Source of the DNA: CAWGCE01 sp964480915
GTDB taxonomy: Bacteria; Planctomycetota; Planctomycetia; Pirellulales; Pirellulaceae
DNA length: 64,000 bases
Direction: 5' to 3'
Assembly: GCA_964480915.1 (NCBI GenBank)
Contig: CAYZRS010000022.1
Location: 1-64,000 of the forward strand
Position numbers and translations under genes: made by a program. The notes under the pieces are model-generated. The model searched no databases. It saw nothing but the letters and a program-made list of their open reading frames with translations, and was not told the DNA's origin. Of the stretch, positions 7,882 to 17,215 are shown piece by piece (positions within the stretch are counted from its first letter, which is position 1; every line of letters starts with the position of its first letter).

Positions 7882-8502
7882 TCAAAGCTTCAACCGCTTC
7901 GCCAGCTTGGCACACGGCTCATGCCGGAAGCAACTGACAAGATGGTCGTTGACGAGACCGGTCGCTTGCATGTGAGCGTACATGATGGTGCTTCCGACGA
8001 ACTTGAAGCCTCGACCCTTGAGATCTTTGCTCAGTGCATCCGATTCTTTACTGGTGGCCGGCACTTGTTTCAACGTTTTCCAACGATTTTGAATAGGCTT
8101 TCCGTCAACGAACTGCCAGATGTACTTGCCGAAGCTCCCAAATTCATCTTGAATTTTCAGGAACGCTTGAGCGTTGGATACGGCACATGTGACTTTCAAC
8201 CGGTTCCGAATGATGGCAGGATCGTTCAGCAGTTTCTCGATGCGGCTCTTTGTGAAGCGAGCCACCTTTTCCGGGTCAAATCGGGCGAATGCCTTCTCGT
8301 AGCCAGCACGCTTACGCAACACCGTCAACCAACTCAAACCGGCTTGAGCCGACTCAAGCGTCAGGAATTCAAACTGAGTTCGGTCATCACCGATGGGAAC
8401 GCCCCATTCGACATCGTGATACTCGGCATAGGCCGGGTCCGAATGCTCGCACCAACCACAACGCGTTTTCCCATCACTCGCTTTGGCGACCCTTTTTGCC
8501 AT
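7882..8502 (-). CDS. tag: DNA-3-methyladenine glycosylase I (Tag)
   Basis: Removes 3-methyladenine from alkylated DNA. The 206-residue protein has the four Tag zinc ligands: Cys15 (RCGWC), His29 (EYHDVEWG), His187 and Cys191 (NDHLVSCF), with the C-terminal pair at the same four-residue spacing as in E. coli Tag. The substrate-pocket Glu50 lies in L-T-L-E-S-A-Q-A-G-L-S-W. The N-terminus is about 11 residues longer than in E. coli and basic. The gene is 29 nt downstream of a 106-residue orphan and 126 nt upstream of TerC, in a compact minus-strand run. Confidence 0.96.
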   Translation of the reverse strand: MAKRVAKASDGKTRCGWCEHSDPAYAEYHDVEWGVPIGDDRTQFEFLTLESAQAGLSWLTVLRKRAGYEKAFARFDPEKVARFTKSRIEKLLNDPAIIRNRLKVTCAVSNAQAFLKIQDEFGSFGKYIWQFVDGKPIQNRWKTLKQVPATSKESDALSKDLKGRGFKFVGSTIMYAHMQATGLVNDHLVSCFRHEPCAKLAKRLKL

Positions 8503-8531
8503 ATCACACCACCGTCCCGTTCATTCAGAGG

Positions 8532-8852
8532 CTACTCGTCGACCGCTTCCTTCAGTGCCGCGACTTCGGCCGTCGCACCCAGCGCCGAGTACGTTGCCCG
8601 CTTCACGTCGACCCCGACCGCTGCAGCCAATTTGTAGGCGAGATCAAGATCACGAACTCCTTCGAATTGATTGACGACTTCCCCCAGGTGATAAATCGTT
8701 TGGCGGTCCGTTTCGAAACCCGATTCGAAGCAATCTTTCAGTTCAACCAACCAAGCTTCGGGTACGCGTCGTTCACGACAATACTCCAGGGACCAGATGT
8801 CGCGCCCCGTGCATTCGGCCAGCAGTCGAAGCGCTCTCAGTCGATCGATCAT
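8532..8852 (-). CDS. Hypothetical protein, 106 residues
   Basis: A small soluble, acidic, helical protein with no signal peptide, membrane helix or recognisable motif. The start ATG overlaps the stop of the 203-residue gene upstream in ATGA (8849-8852), so its translation is very probably coupled to that gene. The tag gene starts 29 nt after its stop. Codon use looks like that of its neighbours. Tight coupling suggests that the two orphan proteins work together, perhaps as a complex; that is inference. Confidence 0.65.
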   Translation of the reverse strand: MIDRLRALRLLAECTGRDIWSLEYCRERRVPEAWLVELKDCFESGFETDRQTIYHLGEVVNQFEGVRDLDLAYKLAAAVGVDVKRATYSALGATAEVAALKEAVDE

Positions 8853-9460
8853 GTCGCCTCCAACGGCAACAGCCGCCGACTTGCCTTCGACTTGGGGTAA
8901 CGCCTCGCTTCGATGCGATAATAGGCCTTCAAGAGATCGGTCTCGATGCCCAATTGCTCTCGGACTTCACCCAACGTGCACTCCATCCAAGGGAGGAAGT
9001 CGACCTGATTCAAAGGACGGCAATCCGATACGAACCCCAACCTCACGGCATCCTTAAACACGTGAATGTCTTTCTTGCTGAAGTTGTACGGCTTTGGATA
9101 AAGATACCGGGACGCCCATTCGTACAACTTTTCCTGTGCCGTCGAGACCCGGTTCGTGCTCCCCATCGTAAAGCCGATCACAAAGGCCTCATCCAAAGAC
9201 AGCAACCCGCGACCAAGCAGCGCGTGAATACAATCGTGGTCGTGTAAATCGACCGCGCCATCAAAACCGAAACCGGGAATTTCGTAGCTGGGATTTTCGC
9301 AAAGCCGTACAATCATCGGGATGTCGCGCGGATCGGCGGCGATGTGTTGAGCCGATTTGAGCGCCTGCCCCAAGGTCACTTCACGGCAGTCGATCGGCAC
9401 CAGCCAATCTTTCCAGCTGCAGTCTTTGTCCGGCAGCAGATGATCATCTGGAGCGGCCAT
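8849..9460 (-). CDS. Conserved-looking cytosolic protein of unknown function, 203 residues
   Basis: Soluble, without signal peptide. It contains a D-L-H-D-H-D-C-I-H segment (about residue 70) rich in possible metal ligands, then G-R-G-L-L-S-L-D-E-A-F-V-I-G-F-T-M-G and a region ending in D-C-R-P-L-N. The histidine/aspartate cluster followed by a helix could be a metal site, but I do not recognise the family; Coq4-like proteins have a loosely similar H-D-x-x-H pattern and I do not consider that a match. ATG 9460 has AGGGA about 7 nt upstream and lies 20 nt after the dipeptidase stop. The longer open frame to 9766 overlaps the dipeptidase gene and was rejected. Confidence 0.65.
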   Translation of the reverse strand: MAAPDDHLLPDKDCSWKDWLVPIDCREVTLGQALKSAQHIAADPRDIPMIVRLCENPSYEIPGFGFDGAVDLHDHDCIHALLGRGLLSLDEAFVIGFTMGSTNRVSTAQEKLYEWASRYLYPKPYNFSKKDIHVFKDAVRLGFVSDCRPLNQVDFLPWMECTLGEVREQLGIETDLLKAYYRIEARRYPKSKASRRLLPLEAT

Positions 9461-9480
9461 CGCGATTCCCTGCCCTACGA

Positions 9481-10749
9481 CTATTGCTGAAGTTCTTGAG
9501 CCACTTGTTCGGCCCGTGCCATCACACGCAGCAAGTTGCCGCCCAATACTTTTAGGACATCTTCGTCGCTGAAACCTCGATCGAGCATCCCTTGCGTTAG
9601 GTTGGGATAGGTACTGACATCGGCAAGCTGCAGAGGCAACGTCGGGATGCCGTCGTAATCGCTTCCCAGACCGACGTGGTCGATGCCAGCCACCTTTGCG
9701 ATGTGCTCGATGTGATCCAGCACATCGTGAATCGTACCGGGCTCGGTCGGATGCTCGTTGTACCATCGGCGCACTTCCATCCGCTGCTTCTCTTCATCGT
9801 CAGGGTACTTTTTCTCAACTTCTCGGCGCAGCTTCGTCCCTTGCTTGCCGACCAGGGCCGCCTCGGCGACGATGTACCCCGAATAGAAATTCACCATCAC
9901 GATGCCGTCGTTCTCGGCCGTCATTTTCAAGACCTCATCTGGCACATTGCGCGGATGATCGGCCAAAGCACGAGCCGAAGAATGAGAGAAAATTACCGGC
10001 GCCTTGCTGACTTGCAGGGCGTCCTTCATCGCGTCATCCGAAACGTGGGAGATGTCGACAAGCATGCCCAATTTGTTCATCTCGCGCACCACCTCTTCTC
10101 CAAAATCAGACAGGCCTCCATGCTGCGCTTCATCGGTTGCCGAGTCGCACCACTCCAGCGTGTCGGAATGCGTCAACGTCATGTAACGTGCACCCCGCTC
10201 GTACAGCTGCTTCAGCACCGACAGCGAATTCTCGATCGAATGCCCCCCTTCCATGCCGATCATCGAGGCGATCTTGCCCTCGGCGACAACGCGTTTGATG
10301 TCATCGGTCGTGAGGGCCAGGCCGAATGTTTCTGGATAGCGCTTGATCATCGCATGGACGATGTCGATCTGCTCTAACGTTGCTGCTAACGATTTGCCAT
10401 CGTGCCGCGTGCTGGCGGGGACATAGACCGACCAGAATTGAGCCTTCACTCCCCCTTCTCGCAAACGGGGGATGTCGGTGTGCATCTCCTCGCCGACCGT
10501 CGACTTCGAAATGTCTAACTTCTCAAACGTCGACGAGGCCTTTTCGCGAATATTCCAAGGCAGATCGTTATGCCCATCCACCACGATCGCCTGCGCGTGC
10601 AGTCGGCGAGCGTGCTCGGTGACGACAATGGGAGCGCGCGGGGCAGCCACCGTTGGCTCTTCAGCTGAGAGCGGAAACGTCGACCCTAGCGAAATCGCCG
10701 CGCTACAGCCCAACGCGATAGGCCACATTCTGGCAAATCGGAAGTTCAT
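9481..10749 (-). CDS. Membrane dipeptidase, peptidase family M19
   Basis: A 422-residue zinc peptidase exported by a signal peptide (about residues 1-30, ending LSA-EE). The amidohydrolase metal site is clear: His60 and Asp62 (DGHNDLPW), bridging Glu167 (GMEGGHS), His235 (DISHVSD), His256 (FSHSSAR) and Asp364 (GSDYDG). M19 enzymes cleave dipeptides, including D-residue dipeptides. ATG 10749 overlaps the NhaC stop as TGATG and has AAGGTGG upstream, so it is coupled to the antiporter gene. The longer open frame to 10908 would overlap NhaC widely and has no signal-peptide logic. Confidence 0.95.
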   Translation of the reverse strand: MNFRFARMWPIALGCSAAISLGSTFPLSAEEPTVAAPRAPIVVTEHARRLHAQAIVVDGHNDLPWNIREKASSTFEKLDISKSTVGEEMHTDIPRLREGGVKAQFWSVYVPASTRHDGKSLAATLEQIDIVHAMIKRYPETFGLALTTDDIKRVVAEGKIASMIGMEGGHSIENSLSVLKQLYERGARYMTLTHSDTLEWCDSATDEAQHGGLSDFGEEVVREMNKLGMLVDISHVSDDAMKDALQVSKAPVIFSHSSARALADHPRNVPDEVLKMTAENDGIVMVNFYSGYIVAEAALVGKQGTKLRREVEKKYPDDEEKQRMEVRRWYNEHPTEPGTIHDVLDHIEHIAKVAGIDHVGLGSDYDGIPTLPLQLADVSTYPNLTQGMLDRGFSDEDVLKVLGGNLLRVMARAEQVAQELQQ

Positions 10750-12383
10750 CACTCGTCCACCTTTCGTCCCAACAGAAACAGAATTCCGACCAGCAACATG
10801 ACCTGCACGGGCAGAAGAATCCAAACCGACACACCAAACCCCAATGGCAGCGTACCCGCCACAACGCTGACAACAGCGGTCGTCATGGCGTACGGCATCT
10901 GAGTCCACACATGAGCGATATGGTCACAACCACTCGACTGCGACGAGAGCACCGTTGTATCGGACAACGGCGAGCAATGATCGCCAAAAACGGCGCCGGC
11001 CAGGACGCCGCCGATGGAACTGAGAAAAATCGGACTGGCCCCCAGGTCGACGGGGCCGTCTCGTGTTAGCAGCGCGTGAGCCAACGTGACCACCATCGGC
11101 AGCAGGATTCCCATCGTTCCCCAGCTGGTGCCAGTGCAAAACGCGACGAACGCCGCCAAGACAAAGACGACCGTCGGCAGAAATTTGACCGCCGTCGCCT
11201 CGCCCTCCCCTGAAAAGCTCTCTGACAGGACCGCTTTTAGGTGGTCGCCCGTATAGAGTCGGTGATCCTGATGCTCGAACGCCGTGGACGCCTCGCCCGC
11301 GACCGACTTATTGCTCGTCATCCGCGAGACGGTCGAGGCACACCACAATATCGCGATCGCCGGGATCACCACTCGTGCCCCCTTCATCGCCGCTTCGACG
11401 ACGCCGCTAAACGAGAGCAATCCTTGCCCCATGGCCAAGCCGCCTGCAACCAGCAGTCCAATCAGCGATCCATACTGCAGTGCCAACGTTGAATCACTTT
11501 GCCCAAGCACCTCGCGCAGCGGCACGCCGTCGAGCGAATCGAAAGCCTCGGCACCCGTCTTGTAAATCAGCCACACGACGACACCCAGCGTCACGAGAAT
11601 CGGCAAGATGGCGCTCATCCAATGGCTCGGCTTCACGGTGTCCGCCGCATTCACATCCGCGTCGATTTCGGCGCCCGTCGGCCCCTGCTGCCGTTTTTGT
11701 TCTGCCTTGAACATCGGGCCAAAGTCACGATTGAGCGCCGACACAAGAAACACAAACAGTAGAGCGCCCAGAATATAGAAGCGATAAGGAATGCTGGCGA
11801 TGAACATATCGAACGCTTGCCCGGTCTCCTCGCCGACGTTTTCCAGGCCGCTCCGCACGTAATCGATCTCGACGGCAACCCAGGTGGAAACGAGTGCCAA
11901 CCCGGCGACCGGTGCGGCCGTCGAATCGACCAGGTAGGCCAGCTTCTCGCGAGAAATTTTCAGCCGGTCGGTGATCGGCTTCAGCGTGCTCCCCAATAAG
12001 ATCGTGTTGGCGTAGTCATCAAAGAAGATCAGCATGCCGAGAAACCAAGTCGCCAATTGGCCTCGTCGCCGAGTTTTCGCCCAAGGGGAGACAAGGTTAA
12101 TCAGGCCTTGCATTCCGCCCGCCTGAGTAATGACCCCGATCAGCGCGCCCATGAACAGCGTGAACGAGAAGACACGCAGCTTCCCCGGATCGATCAGCGT
12201 GCTCCACAGATGCGTTTCCCAAGTATCGCGGATCGCCAGCCAAGGGTTCCACCCACACGTGACCAGCGCCCCTACGTAAATGCCAGCGATTAACGAAACG
12301 ACGACGCGCCGAGTCACGATCGCCAACAAGATGGCCACGATCGGCGGCAGGATACTCAGCCATCCAAATGGATGTTCAGCCAT
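10749..12383 (-). CDS. Na+/H+ antiporter, NhaC family
   Basis: A 544-residue polytopic membrane protein with about 11-13 helices. It matches the NhaC family in F-F-D-D-Y-A-N in the first half, T-A-A-P-V-A-G near residue 155, a C-T-G-T-S-W-G-T-M-G-I-L-L-P block late in the protein, and A-V-F-G-D-H-C-S-P-L-S-D-T-T. These polar motifs inside helices are family hallmarks. NhaC-type proteins exchange protons for sodium or, in some members, move amino acids or organic acids. It heads the minus-strand run and is translationally coupled to the M19 dipeptidase, which raises the possibility that it imports a dipeptidase product rather than only sodium; that is inference. Confidence 0.9.
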   Translation of the reverse strand: MAEHPFGWLSILPPIVAILLAIVTRRVVVSLIAGIYVGALVTCGWNPWLAIRDTWETHLWSTLIDPGKLRVFSFTLFMGALIGVITQAGGMQGLINLVSPWAKTRRRGQLATWFLGMLIFFDDYANTILLGSTLKPITDRLKISREKLAYLVDSTAAPVAGLALVSTWVAVEIDYVRSGLENVGEETGQAFDMFIASIPYRFYILGALLFVFLVSALNRDFGPMFKAEQKRQQGPTGAEIDADVNAADTVKPSHWMSAILPILVTLGVVVWLIYKTGAEAFDSLDGVPLREVLGQSDSTLALQYGSLIGLLVAGGLAMGQGLLSFSGVVEAAMKGARVVIPAIAILWCASTVSRMTSNKSVAGEASTAFEHQDHRLYTGDHLKAVLSESFSGEGEATAVKFLPTVVFVLAAFVAFCTGTSWGTMGILLPMVVTLAHALLTRDGPVDLGASPIFLSSIGGVLAGAVFGDHCSPLSDTTVLSSQSSGCDHIAHVWTQMPYAMTTAVVSVVAGTLPLGFGVSVWILLPVQVMLLVGILFLLGRKVDE

Positions 12384-12578
12384 TTTGATTCATCGCAAGC
12401 TAGAGGGTCGTGAAATCACCTGGCGGCGCGCGACCGAATCGGCCCCACCTCCGCTTCCGACGATAATATAGCGGCAAAACCGAGTGCCGCGCAGTCGTCG
12501 ACGTGGGTGCTTGAAGTCGTCCGAGGGAGCGCCGACAATTGAGCCGGTAAACCGCCATTGCACAAAGCGACGCTTCCT

Positions 12579-12980
12579 ATGCTGCCATTTCATGTCGACA
12601 AATTCTTTCGCAACGACATTGAAGGCACGGCGCTGCCTCAAACCGCAGGGTTGAAGCTCGTATTCCATGCGCCCAAAGAGGGCGTGAATTTCCTAGAAGC
12701 GGAAATCCAAGAAGTGCTCGTCCCCTGGAAGGCGATGGCCGGTCTGGATATCAAACGGGGCATGTTCAGCTCGAAAGTTGTGCTGACGATGAGCTCCGAC
12801 ACCGCGTTCCCCAAACAGCTAAAGCCGAAGGATGGCGTTTTGGAGCTGACAATCCGCAAGCGGGACAAACTTCAGCTCGATCAATTCGAACAAGACCTCG
12901 CCGGCTTGCGATCCGGCGAGGTCGATCACGACACAGAAGATTTCATCGATGACATGCGCGACTTTCTCGACCGCATGTGA
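12579..12980 (+). CDS. Hypothetical protein, 133 residues
   Basis: A small soluble protein starting MLPFHVDKFF and ending in an acidic helix (DFIDDMRDFLDRM). The middle alternates hydrophobic and charged residues (beta-rich) with K-L-V-F-H-A-P-K and V-V-L-T-M-S-S segments. There is no signal peptide or membrane helix, and I do not recognise the family. ATG 12579 is preferred to the in-frame TTG at 12558; no strong ribosome-binding site is visible for either. It stands alone, divergent from NhaC (195-bp gap) and convergent with the vWA gene. Confidence 0.6.
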   Translation: MLPFHVDKFFRNDIEGTALPQTAGLKLVFHAPKEGVNFLEAEIQEVLVPWKAMAGLDIKRGMFSSKVVLTMSSDTAFPKQLKPKDGVLELTIRKRDKLQLDQFEQDLAGLRSGEVDHDTEDFIDDMRDFLDRM

Positions 12981-13015
12981 CGTCGGGCCCACCGACGCGA
13001 ACCGAGTCATCGTCT

Positions 13016-14200
13016 CTATTCGAAACCCTTGTCGGCCGCCTGCTTACGAATGAGCTCCTGCACCGCCGTGCCTAGCGAATGATCCTGACCCGCTTTCGCT
13101 CGCTCCTGCTTCACGTACTCGGACCGCTCCTTACCCAACTTGGCAATTTTCGCTTGAATCTGCTTCCGGCTTTCGGCAGAAGCAGCGATCATGGCCTTCT
13201 GCTCTTCCACGGTCTTGCCTTTCAGATGATCGGGCAACGCATCGTCGTCCAATTTGCTCAGCAATTCCTCATCGGATTCGACGGCATCGATAAGGTCCCA
13301 CGATTCGTTGCGATACGCGTTGCTTTGCGCTTTGCTGACGGCGCGACGGGCCAACGTGTCGGCAGCGATACCGGCCGCGCTCTCATCTTGGCCCGTCTGA
13401 CGCCTTGCTCCCTGCTCACCTTGTTCGCCAAAGGGAAGGTAGGTTGAGTTGAGTTCGATGTTCAACCGTAAGATCTCGGCATCTTGCGGGCATTCCAGAT
13501 GGCGCACGGCGTGGTCTTGATTGATGGTCAGGAAGTCACCTCCGCCTAGGCGGGCGGCGTCTCTCCATTTCCCCTGGATTCCTTCTCGTTCATTGCCGCA
13601 GTGGATCGTGTTAACGACGACCCCTTCTCCTTTCGCCCGCGAGCAAGCCGATCGATATTCGACGCCACCTTGCGTAAAGGCTTCGTTCCCCGCGATGAAG
13701 ATCGCCTTGTAATGGTCGTCGCCAGGTTTCCAGTCCAGCACGGAGGTCGCTTCGGAAACTACCGCTCCGCAATATTCGCTGCCTCCATTGGTCTTTAACT
13801 CGAACAGCGCTTCCGAAATGGCATCCAAATCGCCCGTTAACGGCACGATCTGGCGGATGTAATTTTCGGTAGCGGGCAGGCTGTTGTTTCCATATTCGAA
13901 CAAGGCCACTTCCAACCGCGGCCGCTGTCCGTGTCGCTTTTTTTCGGCCAATTCGTTGACGATCGCCCAGAGCTGGTCCTGCGCTTGCCGAATCAGGCCG
14001 TCCATCGAGTTTGATGTGTCGAGCAGCAAGGCAATTTGGACGAGCGGCGCTGCCTCCGGCTTCTTGGCGACGGTATGCACGGTGACTTCCACTTTGCTGA
14101 CTTCCACCGACGGCTCGTCGGCGGTGGCTAAGGAACAGGCAGGTACGACGGCGCAAGACAGTAGCAACGTCACTAACGACGATCGAATCGAGCGAATCAT
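13016..14200 (-). CDS. Secreted von Willebrand factor A domain protein
   Basis: A 394-residue exported protein: signal peptide to about residue 27 (ATA-DE), then a vWA domain with an intact MIDAS D-T-S-N-S (Asp61, Ser63, Ser65), a conserved N-G-G-S-E-Y threonine/serine region and an Asn/Asp late site. The last 130 residues form a charged, coiled-coil-like helical tail (E-E-L-L-S-K-L, R-K-Q-I-Q-A-K-I). Planctomycete proteins of this layout bind divalent cation and partner proteins in the periplasm; the partner is unknown. ATG 14200 has GGAG about 10 nt upstream and gives a proper signal peptide, unlike the longer open frame to 14254. It is divergent from the TPR gene across 274 bp that probably hold both promoters. 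Confidence 0.88.
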   Translation of the reverse strand: MIRSIRSSLVTLLLSCAVVPACSLATADEPSVEVSKVEVTVHTVAKKPEAAPLVQIALLLDTSNSMDGLIRQAQDQLWAIVNELAEKKRHGQRPRLEVALFEYGNNSLPATENYIRQIVPLTGDLDAISEALFELKTNGGSEYCGAVVSEATSVLDWKPGDDHYKAIFIAGNEAFTQGGVEYRSACSRAKGEGVVVNTIHCGNEREGIQGKWRDAARLGGGDFLTINQDHAVRHLECPQDAEILRLNIELNSTYLPFGEQGEQGARRQTGQDESAAGIAADTLARRAVSKAQSNAYRNESWDLIDAVESDEELLSKLDDDALPDHLKGKTVEEQKAMIAASAESRKQIQAKIAKLGKERSEYVKQERAKAGQDHSLGTAVQELIRKQAADKGFE

Positions 14201-14474
14201 TGTGGACTCCAAGGAATGGTGACTTTTGGCGAGACGGCCCCTTCTGCTGGCCAACCCTGCCTTGGACGCACCGTTGCCGGCACAAGTTCCCCAGAATCTC
14301 GAAATCTACGCCGGGTCGATAAAAACGCTCCTTTCGCTAGAATTTAGGCGGCGAGAGCGCTGATCGATTCGAAGTATTGAGGACAGCACTCGCACCACTT
14401 TTGACGTTCGTTTCCAGCCGCGACGATTCGCTGGGATAGCGCAACGCCCAGCACATTGAGGTCCCCTTTTAGTC

Positions 14475-16670
14475 ATGAAGACATCGAATCCATCCCCTCC
14501 ATCGAATGCCCCGACGCCAGCCGGAACGAGCCAGCGAACAGGCTCGATCGCCGGCCGCTTTTTGCCACTCATTCTGGCAGTCGCCGGAATACTTGGCGCC
14601 GCCTTTTTCTGGAACCAAGCCAAATTGGCCAATCGTCAAAAGGCGCGAGCGACAGCCCAAGCCGCGGAAGCCGCACAGCAGCTGACCAACGCCCAAGCAT
14701 CGAGCGGCGCTTTGCTCGACGCGATCACTTCGCTGGCGGCCGAATCGGATTCACCCCATGTCGAATGGAAAGCGCTGCTCGATAAAGTCGAGTTGGCTGC
14801 CTCTAACGTTTCGCAACCGGCAGCACAGGCCAACATGTTTAGCCAGCTGGCTCAGGCCTACAAATCACAAGGCCGTTTTCGCGACGCCACCACACTCGCT
14901 CGCCGAGCTCTTGATTCGGCAAGCGATACGGCCGACGAAAAAGAACGGATGCAGTTGCAAAGCGAACTCGCCTTCAATCAACTGCTGGTCGGTGACATCC
15001 CAGAGGGGATGGCACTGTGCGAAGAGCTGCTGGACAAAACGGCCAACCTCGGTGATACCGACCCCCTACGCTTGGCAGTGCTGAATGCCAGCGCGAACGC
15101 CGACTTCATGCGTGGCGAGATTGACAAGGGGCTCGTCAAAGCACGAAAAGCACTGAAGGGTCGCGAAGATCGCATCGAAGAGGAAGATCCGAATCTACTT
15201 TTCGCCCTAAACTCCCTCGTGATGGTCAAAGCAGCGGATGGGAACACGTCGGCCGCCGTGCCCATTGCCGAACGAGTCACCCGACTCTGGGAATCCCATA
15301 ACCCGAACCACATCGCCGCGCTGGCCGCCCGCAACACCCTCGCCACACTCTACGGTCAGAAGGCTGATACGCAGGGCAAATCCATCAACTCGCTGGAGAA
15401 GGTGCTCGACCAAATGGTCATGGAACGCGGTGCAGACGACCCGGCGACGTTGAAACTTTCACTCGAACTCGTACGTGGACTTGTTCGCAGCAAAGATTAC
15501 GCCCGCGCCATCCGGATCGCTGCCGATTCGGTCCAACGATCGACACGCACGCTGGGAGAAGACAACCCAACCACCATCGGCTGCATGAATGGACTTGCGT
15601 TGGCTTACCATTTTTCGGGCAAACACAAAGAAGCGGCGCCTCTGCTGGCGAAGGTTCTCGAGCACACCGGAAGCACGGAGGGGAAACAGAGCGAAACCTA
15701 TCTGCAATCGATCTTCGATCTGGCAGTCATCCAATTCGAAGCGGGCCAACTCGACGACGCGATGCGGACGGCGGAAGAAGCCATCGAGCTGTACAAACAA
15801 CATCAAGGCCCCGACCACCAGCGCACACGAATGATGACCGTCGCGCTTGCGGAAATCTACGGTAAGAACCAGCTGTATGGAAAATCGGCCCGACTCTACA
15901 ACGAACACTACGACTGGCGCGTCTCGAAAAACCAACTCGACCCGGAAACCATCGGCTTTGGCAACTCGGCCGGAAGCGCCTATCGACTTGCCGATGAACC
16001 AGAGAAGGCGATCAGCATCCTGAAAGATGTGCGCGATAAAGCACAAAGCATCGCCGGAGAAGATCACCCGACAACGCTGTTGACCACCATCTCATTGGCC
16101 CGTGCCAACAAAGACGCTGGCAACCTGGACGCCGCGGCCGAGTTGGCCGAGGCATCCCTGGCCCGTTCGAAGAGCAGCCTCGGCGACCAGCACGGCGTCT
16201 CCTGCGATGCCCGCGCGTGCCAATTCGAGGTGCTCATGAAACAGCAGTCGTTTGCGAATGCGGAGGGCATTGCGAGAGAGCTGTTTGGTGTTGTCAAAGA
16301 GACACCCGAAACGAGCAACCTCCAACTGGCACTGGCGGCCAATATGATCGGTGAAGCCCAACTCCGGCAGGGCAACAACGCCAGCGCCAAACAATTGCTG
16401 AGCGCCATCGTTGGCAGCCTGAATGACCAGCACGCCACGCATACGCTGACAGCTGCAACGAACATCTTATTGGGGGAAGCTTACCTGGAAGAGGGTAACG
16501 CCTCGCAGGCAGAAGAATATTTGCTCAAGGGTTACGGCACACTCGCTCAACAAGAAGCGCGGCTTTCGATCGATGATGCTCAAAGGCTGACTCGGGCCAA
16601 GGAACTGCTTGTTCGCGTTTTCGAGGCGCAGGGTGACGCCGCCCGGGCCGACGAATTCCGATCGAGCTAG
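14475..16670 (+). CDS. Membrane-anchored TPR protein resembling the sensor half of a planctomycete Ser/Thr kinase
   Basis: A 731-residue protein: a short proline/serine-rich cytoplasmic head, one membrane helix at about residues 27-46, a coiled-coil linker (QKARATAQAAEAAQQL) and about 600 residues of tetratricopeptide repeats. The repeats carry the Kinesin-light-chain-like signature G-x-x-x-x-x-T (GEDNPTTIGCMNGLA, GEDHPTTLLTTISLA), an idiom typical of the extracytoplasmic part of planctomycete kinase-TM-TPR proteins. No kinase domain precedes the helix, so this looks like a stand-alone sensor or scaffold, perhaps derived by loss of the kinase domain. ATG 14475 gives the only reasonable head; no close sigma-factor gene is present. 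Confidence 0.8.
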   Translation: MKTSNPSPPSNAPTPAGTSQRTGSIAGRFLPLILAVAGILGAAFFWNQAKLANRQKARATAQAAEAAQQLTNAQASSGALLDAITSLAAESDSPHVEWKALLDKVELAASNVSQPAAQANMFSQLAQAYKSQGRFRDATTLARRALDSASDTADEKERMQLQSELAFNQLLVGDIPEGMALCEELLDKTANLGDTDPLRLAVLNASANADFMRGEIDKGLVKARKALKGREDRIEEEDPNLLFALNSLVMVKAADGNTSAAVPIAERVTRLWESHNPNHIAALAARNTLATLYGQKADTQGKSINSLEKVLDQMVMERGADDPATLKLSLELVRGLVRSKDYARAIRIAADSVQRSTRTLGEDNPTTIGCMNGLALAYHFSGKHKEAAPLLAKVLEHTGSTEGKQSETYLQSIFDLAVIQFEAGQLDDAMRTAEEAIELYKQHQGPDHQRTRMMTVALAEIYGKNQLYGKSARLYNEHYDWRVSKNQLDPETIGFGNSAGSAYRLADEPEKAISILKDVRDKAQSIAGEDHPTTLLTTISLARANKDAGNLDAAAELAEASLARSKSSLGDQHGVSCDARACQFEVLMKQQSFANAEGIARELFGVVKETPETSNLQLALAANMIGEAQLRQGNNASAKQLLSAIVGSLNDQHATHTLTAATNILLGEAYLEEGNASQAEEYLLKGYGTLAQQEARLSIDDAQRLTRAKELLVRVFEAQGDAARADEFRSS

Positions 16671-16727
16671 ACCATGCATTGCCCTTGCGGCTCTCGTTAG
16701 ATCATTGCGTGCGCCGTCGGGGTTCCT

Positions 16728-17096
16728 TTACCCAACGATTTCTCGCCAATCTTCCTTCGCCGCATCGACCCAGCGATAAATTCGCACGTTGCAGATATCT
16801 TCGAGCAGTGACTGATAGATGCGGGCAACGCCATACGCCGTTTCTTTGGGCGCCAAGACGATCTCATCTGGAAGAATCTGAGAATCTTCGTAGAGACTTT
16901 TGACCGCGGCGGCGTGGGGGCTCAACTCCCCGAAACCGAAGCCGATTTCTTCGATGCGACTGAAGTCAATAAAGGTTGCCCGAGCCGGCACCTGTGTCGA
17001 CTCTTTGGAGAACGCCTGAAATTCCGCAGCCGTCACACAACCTTGAAAGCTCACCATCCGCAACTTGCTGTCTTTTGACCAGTCGACGTGATACAT
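16728..17096 (-). CDS. SpoIIAA/STAS-like small protein
   Basis: A 122-residue soluble protein starting MYHVDWSKDSKLRMVSF with the alternating beta/alpha pattern of the SpoIIAA-like (STAS superfamily) fold. Features are a G-C-V-T-A-A-E-F turn, an F-I-D-F-S-R-I-E-E strand and an E-T-A-Y-G-V-A-R-I-Y-Q helix. SpoIIAA-like proteins of this size are often stress or membrane-binding factors; no phosphorylatable serine corresponding to an anti-anti-sigma factor is obvious. AAAGGG precedes ATG 17096 at short distance. It converges on the TPR gene and stands upstream of nothing. The fold assignment is by pattern only. Confidence 0.6.
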   Translation of the reverse strand: MYHVDWSKDSKLRMVSFQGCVTAAEFQAFSKESTQVPARATFIDFSRIEEIGFGFGELSPHAAAVKSLYEDSQILPDEIVLAPKETAYGVARIYQSLLEDICNVRIYRWVDAAKEDWREIVG

Positions 17097-17215
17097 GAAA
17101 CCCTTTTACTTTTGTTGTCCACCATCCAACTGGGACACTATAAGCAAAGGCCGGCCAACAGACGAGAGCCATATCACTACAACAATTCTCTAAACTGATA
17201 AAATCGTACCGTGAA

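Noticed and set aside
8849..9460. Coq4-like ubiquinone protein
   Set aside because: The histidine pattern is only loosely similar and the rest of the sequence does not fit the family.
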